Source: Alphaproteobacteria bacterium
GTDB taxonomy: Bacteria > Pseudomonadota > Alphaproteobacteria > UBA8366 > Aestuariispiraceae
Direction: 5' to 3'
Length of the DNA: 64,000 bases
NCBI GenBank assembly: GCA_024743195.1
Contig: JANSXE010000007.1
Location: forward strand, 62,001 to 126,000
Position numbers and translations under genes: made by a program. The notes beneath the pieces were generated by a model. That model did no database searches and was not told the DNA's origin. It saw only the letters and a program-made list of their open reading frames with translations. Below are positions 8,768-15,925 of the stretch, one piece after another. The first letter of the stretch is position 1; every line of letters starts with the position of its first letter.

Positions 8768-10495
8768 TCAGTCGTCGGCGCGGAAATACTGGATCGGGAT
8801 CACCACCGCCATCAGCGCGCCCACCATCAACATCGACAGCGCGGCCGCCCCGGGCAGATCGGGATAGCCCCAGGTCATGTAGATCTTCGAGGCGACCACG
8901 ACGTTCGACGAGGTCAGCAGGATCAACGGGAAGGTCAGATCCCGTGCGCTGTGGGCCGCGACCCAGAGCCAGGCGTTGACGATATGCGGCCAGACCAGCG
9001 GCGCGACCACCCGGCGAAGCGACGTTCCCCAGCTGGCGCCGCTGATTTCGGCGGCGTCCTCCAACTCCTTGTGGATCTGGATGAAGGCGCCGTTCATCGT
9101 GCGCGCGCCGAAAGCGATGAACATCGTGATATGGCCGATCACGATCACCCAGATCAGCCCGTAAAGCGGCGTCGGCAGGAAGAAGAGCAGCATGGCGATG
9201 GCCATGACCACCGGCGGAATGGCGATCGGGGCGAAGGCCATGACGTCGAGCGCGCGTGTCGCCGCCGACTGCGCGCGGACCGAAAACCAGCTGATCAGGC
9301 AGGACAGCACCATCACCACGACGGAGCTGACCAGCACCATCAGCACCGTGTTGCCGATCGCCCGCATGATCGTCGGATCGCCGAGAATGCGACCGTAGGC
9401 GCCGACGGTCAGGTTCGCCAACTCGTCCAGGCTGGGCACCTTGTAGAAGGGCAGCAGGCTCGACCAGAGCAGGATCAGGAGCGGCAACGTCATAACCGCG
9501 AAGTAGCCGCCGGTGAACAAGAGCGCCGGGAGACGCCACACGCCCAATGTCAGCCGCTTGGGGCGGAAGCCGCGACCCGTCACCACCCGGAACCGCTCGG
9601 ACAGCCGAGTCACGTGGAAGTAATAGACCATCAGCAGCAGCGCGACGACCAGCAGGAAGACGCCGAACGCCCCCGCCAGCCCGTAGTTCGGCAAGCCGAC
9701 CTCCGGCGAGGCGAGGAGATAGATCCGCGTGCTGAGCACATGCACGCCAGCCGAGGCGCCCAACACCAGCGGCAGATCGAAGGTCTGCACCATGTTGATG
9801 AACAGGAACATGCCGACCGACAGGAAGCCCGGGGTCAGGATCGGCAGGGTCACGGTGCGGAAGACGCGCAGCCGGCCGGCGCCCATGACGAAGCCGGCGT
9901 CCTCCAGCGACGGGTCCATGTTGCGCAGCAGGCCGCTGATCATGACGTAGCTGGTCGGCACGAGGCTCAAGCTGCTGATGACGATCAGCGCCGTCATCGA
10001 GTAGGGGGAGAACGGCGCGCCCTCGAAGCCGAACAGGTTGCGCAGGAAGACGTTGAGCGCCCCGTTGCCCGGATTGATCAGCAGGATCCAGCCGTAACCG
10101 AAGACCAACGGCGGCACCGCCATCCAAGAGAACATCAGAGTGCGGATCAGGCGGCGTGCCGGCATGTCCGTCCGCTCGGTCAGCATCGACAGGACGAAGG
10201 CGATCGACACGCCGAGGACCACGCTGGCGGCGGCGTAGTAGAAGGTGTTCCAGATCAGCTTCGCCGTACCGGGGCGGGTGGCGACGTCGAGATAGTTCTG
10301 AAAGGTGAAGGTGAACTCGCGATAGAACAGCGTCTCGGGCGAGGAGAAGCTGGTGATCAGCAAGACCGCAAGCGGCCCCAGAATGAGGGCGCCCAGCAGG
10401 CCCAGCAGAAAGATCAGCGTCGGCTTCTTCATCGACCGCCCGGCGCCGCGGGACGCCTGCAAGGGCGTGGGCGCGCCGTCCGCCGCCTCCGCCAT
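8768..10495 (-). CDS. ABC transporter permease, fused two-domain FbpB type
   Basis: A 575-residue membrane protein made of two tandem BPD_transp_1 permease halves with about twelve membrane segments. Each half has its own EAA-type loop for the ATPase (SLEDAGFVMGAGRLRVFR near residue 195 and LEDAAEISGASWGTSLRR near residue 485). The fused architecture is that of the iron(III)/2-aminoethylphosphonate importer group (FbpB, AfuB). It follows the ATPase gene by 3 bp and would pair with the binding protein encoded at 12682 on the other strand. Metal or small organic anion uptake are both possible; the catabolic setting favours an organic substrate. Confidence 0.92.
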   Translation of the reverse strand: MAEAADGAPTPLQASRGAGRSMKKPTLIFLLGLLGALILGPLAVLLITSFSSPETLFYREFTFTFQNYLDVATRPGTAKLIWNTFYYAAASVVLGVSIAFVLSMLTERTDMPARRLIRTLMFSWMAVPPLVFGYGWILLINPGNGALNVFLRNLFGFEGAPFSPYSMTALIVISSLSLVPTSYVMISGLLRNMDPSLEDAGFVMGAGRLRVFRTVTLPILTPGFLSVGMFLFINMVQTFDLPLVLGASAGVHVLSTRIYLLASPEVGLPNYGLAGAFGVFLLVVALLLMVYYFHVTRLSERFRVVTGRGFRPKRLTLGVWRLPALLFTGGYFAVMTLPLLILLWSSLLPFYKVPSLDELANLTVGAYGRILGDPTIMRAIGNTVLMVLVSSVVVMVLSCLISWFSVRAQSAATRALDVMAFAPIAIPPVVMAIAMLLFFLPTPLYGLIWVIVIGHITMFIAFGARTMNGAFIQIHKELEDAAEISGASWGTSLRRVVAPLVWPHIVNAWLWVAAHSARDLTFPLILLTSSNVVVASKIYMTWGYPDLPGAAALSMLMVGALMAVVIPIQYFRADD

Positions 10496-10498
10496 GGT

Positions 10499-11614
10499 TC
10501 AGGCCGCTCCCGACAGATTCTTGTCGTCATTTACGACGACGCACCGGCCGCGTCCGAAGTCGACGACGACCTCCTCGTCCACCGCATGATCCTCGTACGG
10601 GCTGAAGGAGGCGCGCAGCGCCACGCCGTCGATCTCGACCAGGGCCTCGACCACATCGCCGAGAAAGGTCACCTCCCGGATGCGGCCGAGGAAGCGGTTC
10701 TCGCCGAGGTCCGCGGCAGACGCGCCGGCGTCGGCCGGCCGCTCCAGCCCGATCGCGGCGGGGCGCACCGCCACGCAGATCGCCCCTGACGGATCCAGGC
10801 CCTTCGAAACCTTGCAGGTCAGGCGGCCGAACCCCGTCTCCACGACGCCCGCCTCAGCATCGATCAAGCGGGCGGGAATCAGATTGCTGCGCCCCATGAA
10901 GTCGGAGGTCACGCTACTTTGCGGCGCCAGGTAAATGTCGCGCGGCGACCCCATCTGCACGATCCGACCCGCCTCCATCAGGACGATCGAATCCGACATC
11001 GACAAAGCCTCCACCTGATCGTGGGTGACGAAGATGGTGGTGATGCCCAGGGCCTTGATCATCTGACGCAGTTCGACGCGCATTGCGTCACGCAGCTTGG
11101 CGTCGAGATTGGAGAGCGGCTCGTCCAACAGTAGAAGCTTCGGCTGATGCACCACGGCCCGGGCCAGCGCCACGCGCTGCTGCTGCCCGCCGCTGAGGTG
11201 CGGGGCGGGCCGGTCGGCGAAGGCGTCCATCTTCACCGCGGCCAGCGCCTCCATGACGCGCGCGCGGACATCCGCAGCCGGCAGCGAATAGCCGCCATGC
11301 ACCAACGGGAAGGCGACATTGTCGAAGACCGACATATGCGGCCAGATCGCATAGGATTGAAAGACCATGCCCAGCCGGCGCTTGTTGGCCGGCACGAACA
11401 GTTTCCGACGCGCGCTGTAGACGACGGCGTCGCCCATTCGGATCTCGCCGCCGTTCGGCGTCTCGAGGCCGGCGATGCACTGCAGCGTCGTCGTTTTGCC
11501 GCAGCCGCTCGGCCCCAACAGGGTGAAGATGTCGCCGGTGCGCACGGAAAAGGAGACGCCCTTGACCGCCTGAACGGACCCGTAGGACTTTACCAGCTCT
11601 TCGACTTCCAGCAC
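10499..11614 (-). CDS. ABC transporter ATP-binding protein (FbpC/PotA-like)
   Basis: A 371-residue ATPase with Walker A GPSGCGKTT (near residues 34-42), a Q-loop in MVFQSYAIWPHM, signature LSGGQQQRVALARA, Walker B LLLLDEP and the H-loop VTHDQ. A C-terminal TOBE-like domain starts about residue 280. It energises the adjacent fused permease and is the first gene of a leftward pair. Its upstream region carries operator-like site B. Confidence 0.95.
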   Translation of the reverse strand: MLEVEELVKSYGSVQAVKGVSFSVRTGDIFTLLGPSGCGKTTTLQCIAGLETPNGGEIRMGDAVVYSARRKLFVPANKRRLGMVFQSYAIWPHMSVFDNVAFPLVHGGYSLPAADVRARVMEALAAVKMDAFADRPAPHLSGGQQQRVALARAVVHQPKLLLLDEPLSNLDAKLRDAMRVELRQMIKALGITTIFVTHDQVEALSMSDSIVLMEAGRIVQMGSPRDIYLAPQSSVTSDFMGRSNLIPARLIDAEAGVVETGFGRLTCKVSKGLDPSGAICVAVRPAAIGLERPADAGASAADLGENRFLGRIREVTFLGDVVEALVEIDGVALRASFSPYEDHAVDEEVVVDFGRGRCVVVNDDKNLSGAA

Positions 11615-11713
11615 GGACGCGCTCCACCCTGTCGACCGGGTCGGCGGCGCGAAGGCGGCGCCGTCGGTCCAGAGGGTCTGGACGGGCCCCGAATCGCCGC
11701 CGAATCTTTCGGC

Positions 11714-11752
11714 TTTTAGAAAACTTATTCTTGTTTATGAAAAGTACAGAGG
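11714..11752. promoter_or_regulatory. Operator-like site B (candidate IclR site)
   Basis: The site reads TTTTAGAAAAC, then a second GAAAA box with its G exactly 20 bp after the first (11719 and 11739), then GTACAGAG. It nearly matches site D over its whole length, including the flanking TTTTAGAAA and TACAGAG. It lies between the GST gene and the ABC ATPase start, about 100 bp upstream of the latter. Confidence 0.6.
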
Positions 11753-11765
11753 CGCCGACGCCTTG

Positions 11766-12425
11766 TCAATCGGCCGTACCCGGCGCGATTCCCGGCGGGT
11801 TGAGCAGGGCGTTGCACTCCATCGCCAGAATCTTTCGGACGGCCGGCCGCGCGATGCAGCGATCGGTCCAGGCGGCGATGTTCGCAAACGGCGACAGATC
11901 GATTCCGACCTTCTTGGCCACGCCCGTAAAGACCAAGGCGTACGGGTCAGCCGTCGAATAGTCGTCGCCGAGGATCCAAGGACCGGGGGCGAGCATCGCA
12001 TCCAGTTCGCCCATCAGCCGCGTCAGCGTCTTATGCCCCTTGGCGACGAGCGCCGGATGGGTCGCGGGGTCGTCCGAATAGTTCTCGGGCCGCGTGATGT
12101 GACGCGCGTCGGGTTGCACCGTGCTGGCGAGCCAACAGAGCGTCGAGAGCCACCGCACCTGCCCGGCCGGATCGCTCGGCCGCAACCGGGCTTCGGGAAA
12201 CCGTTCTGTCAGGTGGAATTGGATCGCGACGTTTTCGGTCACCGTCCGCTCGCCGTCGCGCAGGACGGGCACCTTGCCGCGCGGATTGATCGCGCGAAAG
12301 GCGGGGCCGTGCTGCTCGGCCGCGGTGAAGTCGACCTTCACCGGCTCGTACTCGGCCCCCGCCTCTTCAAGGACGATATGCGCCGCCGTCGAGCATGAGT
12401 TCGGCGCGTAATAGAAGGTCAGCAT
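11766..12425 (-). CDS. Glutathione S-transferase family protein
   Basis: A 219-residue GST. The N-terminal thioredoxin-fold domain starts MLTFYYAPNSCSTAAH and has the cis-proline glutathione site in GKVPVLRDGERTVTENVAI; the all-alpha C-terminal domain contains the conserved GDDYSTADPYAL. The beta-class-like Ser/Cys at the N-terminus may activate the thiol. It sits between the two divergent halves of an ABC importer and is co-oriented with the ATPase. It may detoxify an electrophilic intermediate of the local pathway or catalyse a glutathione-dependent isomerisation or cleavage. Confidence 0.92.
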   Translation of the reverse strand: MLTFYYAPNSCSTAAHIVLEEAGAEYEPVKVDFTAAEQHGPAFRAINPRGKVPVLRDGERTVTENVAIQFHLTERFPEARLRPSDPAGQVRWLSTLCWLASTVQPDARHITRPENYSDDPATHPALVAKGHKTLTRLMGELDAMLAPGPWILGDDYSTADPYALVFTGVAKKVGIDLSPFANIAAWTDRCIARPAVRKILAMECNALLNPPGIAPGTAD

Positions 12426-12500
12426 GGCGAAGCCTCTCTGCGTTGGACGCCCAGTTCCGGCCGAAGCGGCTTGACAGGCGCGCCGTCATGTCTTTCAATA

Positions 12501-12537
12501 TATCGAAAACAGTTTGCTGTGAACGAAAAATATGGAC
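12501..12537. promoter_or_regulatory. Operator-like site C (candidate IclR site)
   Basis: GAAAAC (G at 12505) is followed by GAAAAAT (G at 12525), a 20-bp spacing identical to sites B and D. It lies in the 256-bp divergent region between the GST gene and the binding-protein gene, in an AT-rich island within otherwise GC-rich DNA. Confidence 0.6.
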
Positions 12538-12681
12538 CTCCCGCGACGGCGGGCCGGACGGGGGAGGCCGAACTGGCGCAGCAGCGCCGAGCGCCTGGTC
12601 CGCTGTGTCGGCGGCGCGTTCCGCATTCCACGGAGCGCCTCGACGGGCGGCGCAGGCTGACAACGAGCCGGGAGGATTGAC

Positions 12682-13764
12682 ATGAGAAAGACGTTGTTCA
12701 GCGTCGTCACGGCCGCCGCGATGGCCGTCGGCGCGCACCTCGCCCCCGCATCTGCGGCAGAGTTGGGGGCCACCTATGAAGAGATTCTGGCGGGCGCCAA
12801 AGAGGAGGGCCGGCTCGTCGTTTGGTCCAACTTCCCCTCGCGCCCGGAGACCCACCAGGCCCTCATCGCCGCCTTCAACGAACGGTTCGGCCTTGAGACG
12901 GAGCTGGAGTGGGTGCCGCTTTCCTCGCCCCAGGCGAATTCGCGCGCGATCGCCGAGGCCGCCGGGCGTCAGGTGTCGGTGGACGTGATCGGCGCGGGCT
13001 CAATCGGCGAGGTCAAGGTCGCCAGCGACGGCGGCATCATCACCCCCTATGACTGGGTCGGCGTCTTCGGGGAGCAGTTCCCTGAGATCGGCGAAGTCGA
13101 CGGGCCGGCGGAGTTCGAAGGCCTCGCCCTCTCCTACTTCGTCGCCCATTCGGTCATGGGCTGGAACCCGGGCATGATCGAGGGCGAGGAGGTGCCGAAC
13201 TCCTGGTTCGAAGTCGCCGATTCCAAGTGGGCGGGCAAGTTCTCGGCCAACGCCTATTGGTTCTGGCCGCTGCCGGTGCTGAGCCTGTGCATCGGCGAAG
13301 AGGAAAGCTACGCGTTGGCCGACAAGTTCATCGCCAACACGCCGGTTCTCGGCAAGGGCTCGCCCGCGGTGAACCAGGCGATCACCACCGGCCAGGTGCC
13401 GATCGGCTTCACCCTGTCGCTGGTGGCGGCGAACAGCCTGCGCAAAGAGGAGCCGCTCGACTTCAAGATGTTCCGCGACTACCTGCCGTACTGGGACAAC
13501 TACCTCTGGGCGCTCGACGGCTCGCCCAACCCGAATACGGCGCGCCTGTTCTCGGCCTGGATGGCGGTCGAGGGCTACAAGGTCGCGGACCCGATCGAAC
13601 CCCTGCCCTCGCGGCTCGATTCCGACAACATCTTCGTGAAGATGATGGCGGATCAGGAGGCGGCGACCGGGGCTCAGACCTGCACGATGGAAACCTCCGA
13701 GGACATCGCGCAGATGGACCGTGTGCGTCAGACCGTCTCCGCCAAGATGAGCGGTCAGCAGTAG
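12682..13764 (+). CDS. ABC transporter substrate-binding protein (FbpA/AfuA-like)
   Basis: A 360-residue extracytoplasmic binding protein with a clear Sec signal peptide; cleavage is probably after ASA, near residue 25. The mature part begins ELGATYEEILAGAKEEGRLVVWSNF, the opening typical of the iron(III)-type family. The start is supported by GGGAGGA seven bases upstream. It is the likely partner of the fused permease and ATPase at 8768-11614, from which it is separated by the GST gene on the opposite strand. A terminator-like hairpin follows. The substrate is not predictable; the family carries Fe(III) but also phosphonates, thiamine and carboxylates. Confidence 0.92.
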   Translation: MRKTLFSVVTAAAMAVGAHLAPASAAELGATYEEILAGAKEEGRLVVWSNFPSRPETHQALIAAFNERFGLETELEWVPLSSPQANSRAIAEAAGRQVSVDVIGAGSIGEVKVASDGGIITPYDWVGVFGEQFPEIGEVDGPAEFEGLALSYFVAHSVMGWNPGMIEGEEVPNSWFEVADSKWAGKFSANAYWFWPLPVLSLCIGEEESYALADKFIANTPVLGKGSPAVNQAITTGQVPIGFTLSLVAANSLRKEEPLDFKMFRDYLPYWDNYLWALDGSPNPNTARLFSAWMAVEGYKVADPIEPLPSRLDSDNIFVKMMADQEAATGAQTCTMETSEDIAQMDRVRQTVSAKMSGQQ

Positions 13765-13798
13765 ACGCCGCCCTTTCGCATCCCTGATGTCCCTGCGT

Positions 13799-13839
13799 GG
13801 TCGGCGTCGGCCGGTGGCTCGACGTCGACCCCTCTTTTT
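13799..13839 (+). terminator. Rho-independent terminator after the binding-protein gene
   Basis: GGTCGGCGTCG pairs with CGACGTCGACC across a 10-base loop with one mismatch, followed by CCTCTTTTT. It lies 35 bp after the stop codon of the binding protein. It would separate abundant binding-protein mRNA from the thiolase-like operon that starts at 13882. Confidence 0.6.
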
Positions 13840-13881
13840 GCTGACTCCCCGCGCCGGCGCCCGATCCGGCGAGAGCGACCG

Positions 13882-15048
13882 ATGAGCCCGACCCCGCAAG
13901 CCTACATCGCCGGCGTCTTCGAACATCCGACCCGCAGCGCGCCCGACAAGACCACGGCGCAGCTCCACGCCGAGGCCGCCGCCGGCGCCCTGGCCGACGC
14001 AGGCCTGTCGCTTGGCGACGTGGACGCCTATTTCTGCGCCGGCGACGCGCCGGGCCTGGGCGCCCTGTCGATGGCGGAGTACATCGGGCTGACGCCCCGC
14101 CTCATCGACACGACGGAGCTCGGCGGCGCCTCCTACATCAGCCATCTGAACCATGCGATGCGGGCGATCGCCGCCGGGCGCTGCACGGTCGCCTTGATCA
14201 CGCTCGCCGGCCGGCCGCGCTCGGAGCGCTCCTCCGGCAAGGCCGCCCGGGTCTATTCCGCCGACGCGCCGGACCTGCCCTTTGAGCTGCCCTTCTCGCC
14301 CAGCATGGTGGCGCTCTACGGCCTCGTCGCCGCGCGACACATGCACGAGTTCGGCACGACGTCCGAGCAGCTCGCCTGGATCAAGGTCGCCGCCTCTCAG
14401 CACGCCCGCCACAATCCCGCCGCCCGGCTTCCCGACCCTGTGACGGTGGAAGACGTCCTCGCCTCGCCGATGATCGCTTCGCCGCTGCATCGGCTCGACT
14501 GCTGCGTCGTCACCGACGGCGGCGGGGCGGTCGTGGTCGCGGCCGAAGGGGTGATGCGATCGCTCGACCGACCGGCCCTGCGCATCGCCGGCGCAGGCGA
14601 GGCGATCAAGCATCAGAACGGCGGCGCGGTGGACCTCACCTACTCGGCCGCGGCGCGCGCCGGCGCGGACGCTTTCGCCGAAGCCGGCGTCAAGCCGGCG
14701 GACGTGGATTACGCCTCGATCTACGACAGCTTCACGATAACCCTGCTGATGCAGCTCGAGGATCTCGGCTTCTGCGAAAAAGGCGCCGGCGGGCGCTTCG
14801 TCGCCGACGGCGGCCTGATCTCGGGCGAGGGCCGCCTGCCGGTCAACACCGACGGCGGCGGCCTGTGCAACAACCACCCGGCCAACCGCGGCGGGATCAC
14901 CAAGATCATCGAGGCGGTGCGTCAGCTGCGCGGCGCCGCCGCGCCGGCGCTTCAGGTCCCCAACTGCCGGCTGGCGCTGGTCAGCGGGATCGGCGGGTCG
15001 CTGGCGACGCGCCACGGCGCCGCGGTCGCGCTTCTCGAGCGGGAGTGA
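13882..15048 (+). CDS. Thiolase-like (SCP-x/Ltp2-type) protein without the nucleophilic cysteine
   Basis: A 388-residue thiolase-fold protein of the SCP-x/acetyl-CoA acetyltransferase group. The place where thiolases carry the acylated cysteine reads GGAS (residues 81-84), so Cys is absent. IYDSFT and NNHPANRGG (near residue 330) keep the Tyr and His of the C-terminal half. Such cysteine-free thiolases acting with a DUF35 protein include Ltp2, the retro-aldolase of steroid side-chain degradation. The next genes encode exactly a DUF35 protein (4 bp away) and a MaoC hydratase. I infer a retro-aldol C-C cleaving enzyme for a beta-hydroxyacyl-CoA; an acyltransferase is the alternative. Confidence 0.85.
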   Translation: MSPTPQAYIAGVFEHPTRSAPDKTTAQLHAEAAAGALADAGLSLGDVDAYFCAGDAPGLGALSMAEYIGLTPRLIDTTELGGASYISHLNHAMRAIAAGRCTVALITLAGRPRSERSSGKAARVYSADAPDLPFELPFSPSMVALYGLVAARHMHEFGTTSEQLAWIKVAASQHARHNPAARLPDPVTVEDVLASPMIASPLHRLDCCVVTDGGGAVVVAAEGVMRSLDRPALRIAGAGEAIKHQNGGAVDLTYSAAARAGADAFAEAGVKPADVDYASIYDSFTITLLMQLEDLGFCEKGAGGRFVADGGLISGEGRLPVNTDGGGLCNNHPANRGGITKIIEAVRQLRGAAAPALQVPNCRLALVSGIGGSLATRHGAAVALLERE

Positions 15049-15051
15049 GCC

Positions 15052-15468
15052 ATGACGGCCCCACGCCCGTCCTCCTCCGCCGCCGAGCCCGGCTCCCCCG
15101 CAGCCGAACCGCAGGATGTCGCGCGCGCGGCCGCCGAGCGCGGCGCGCTCGCCTACAAGAGCTGCGAGGGGTGCGGCCGTCCGCATTACTATCCCCGCCC
15201 CTTGTGTCCCTTCTGCCTGAGCGCGGCCACGCGTTGGCGCGAGGCGTCCGGGGGCGGGAGCGTCTACTCGCTCTCCATCGTCCCGGAGGCTGAGGGCGCG
15301 CGGGCGCTGCTCTTCGTCACCCTGGACGAGGGTTTTACAATATTGAGCGCCGCGAGCGACGATCCGGCCGAGGCCTTCGCGATCGGCGCCCGCGTGCGCG
15401 TCGTCTTTCGCCCGGACGGCGACGGCGTTCTTCAGCCTTTCTTCCGCCTCGACGACGCAGGAGATTGA
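15052..15468 (+). CDS. Zn-ribbon/OB-fold DUF35 protein
   Basis: A 138-residue protein with an N-terminal zinc ribbon (Cys38, Cys41, Cys52, Cys55) and a C-terminal OB-fold (VYSLSIVPE and following). The first 30 residues are Ala/Pro-rich and probably disordered. DUF35 proteins bind thiolase-like partners; in the steroid system the DUF35 part activates the Ltp2 aldolase. Its position directly between the thiolase-like gene and the MaoC gene fits a physical complex of the three products. Confidence 0.9.
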   Translation: MTAPRPSSSAAEPGSPAAEPQDVARAAAERGALAYKSCEGCGRPHYYPRPLCPFCLSAATRWREASGGGSVYSLSIVPEAEGARALLFVTLDEGFTILSAASDDPAEAFAIGARVRVVFRPDGDGVLQPFFRLDDAGD

Positions 15469-15469
15469 G

Positions 15470-15925
15470 ATGCTGGTGCTGCAGACCCCATCGGACCTTT
15501 CCCAGCATGTCGGGTGCGAAATCGGCGCGAGCGACTGGCTGCAGATCGATCAGGAGATGATCGACCGCTTCGCCGACGCGACCGGCGACCATCAATGGAT
15601 TCATGTCGACGCCGCGCGCGCCGCGCGCGAGGCGCCGGGCGGAACCACCATTGCACACGGCTATCTTCTGCTCTCTCTCCTGCCGCGGCTGGCGCCGGAG
15701 ATCTGGCGGATCGAGAAGCGCTCGCGCAGCCTGAACTACGGCGTGAACAAGGTGCGTTTCACGGCCCCCGTCCCCACCGGGTCGCGCGTCCGGCTGCGCC
15801 AGAGCGTCGCCGCCGCGGAGCCGATCGAGGGCGGCGTGCGGCTGATCATGGCCTCGACCATGGACCTTGCGGGCGGCGAGCGCCCCGCCCTTGTCGCCGA
15901 GACGGTCAGCCTGATCTACGATTGA
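15470..15925 (+). CDS. MaoC family (R)-specific enoyl-CoA hydratase-like protein
   Basis: A 151-residue single hotdog-fold protein. The hydratase-2 motif gives Asp40 and His45 (GDHQWIHVD), followed by the conserved GTTIAHGYLLLSLLP. It would add water to a 2-enoyl-CoA to make the hydroxyacyl-CoA substrate for the neighbouring thiolase-like/DUF35 pair. It starts 2 bp after the DUF35 gene. Its last 10 bases overlap the 3' end of the convergent acyl-CoA synthetase gene. Confidence 0.92.
   Translation: MLVLQTPSDLSQHVGCEIGASDWLQIDQEMIDRFADATGDHQWIHVDAARAAREAPGGTTIAHGYLLLSLLPRLAPEIWRIEKRSRSLNYGVNKVRFTAPVPTGSRVRLRQSVAAAEPIEGGVRLIMASTMDLAGGERPALVAETVSLIYD

Noticed and set aside
8951-10789. Long plus-strand open frame opposite the fused permease
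   Set aside because: It is a His/Gln/Arg-rich antisense artefact, while the minus strand has clear permease features.
13882-15048. Call as a standard acetyl-CoA acetyltransferase
   Set aside because: The nucleophilic cysteine is missing and the DUF35 partner points to a different reaction.
13000-15186. 728-residue minus-strand frame opposite the binding protein and thiolase-like genes
   Set aside because: It spans two unrelated real genes and a terminator and has low-complexity composition.
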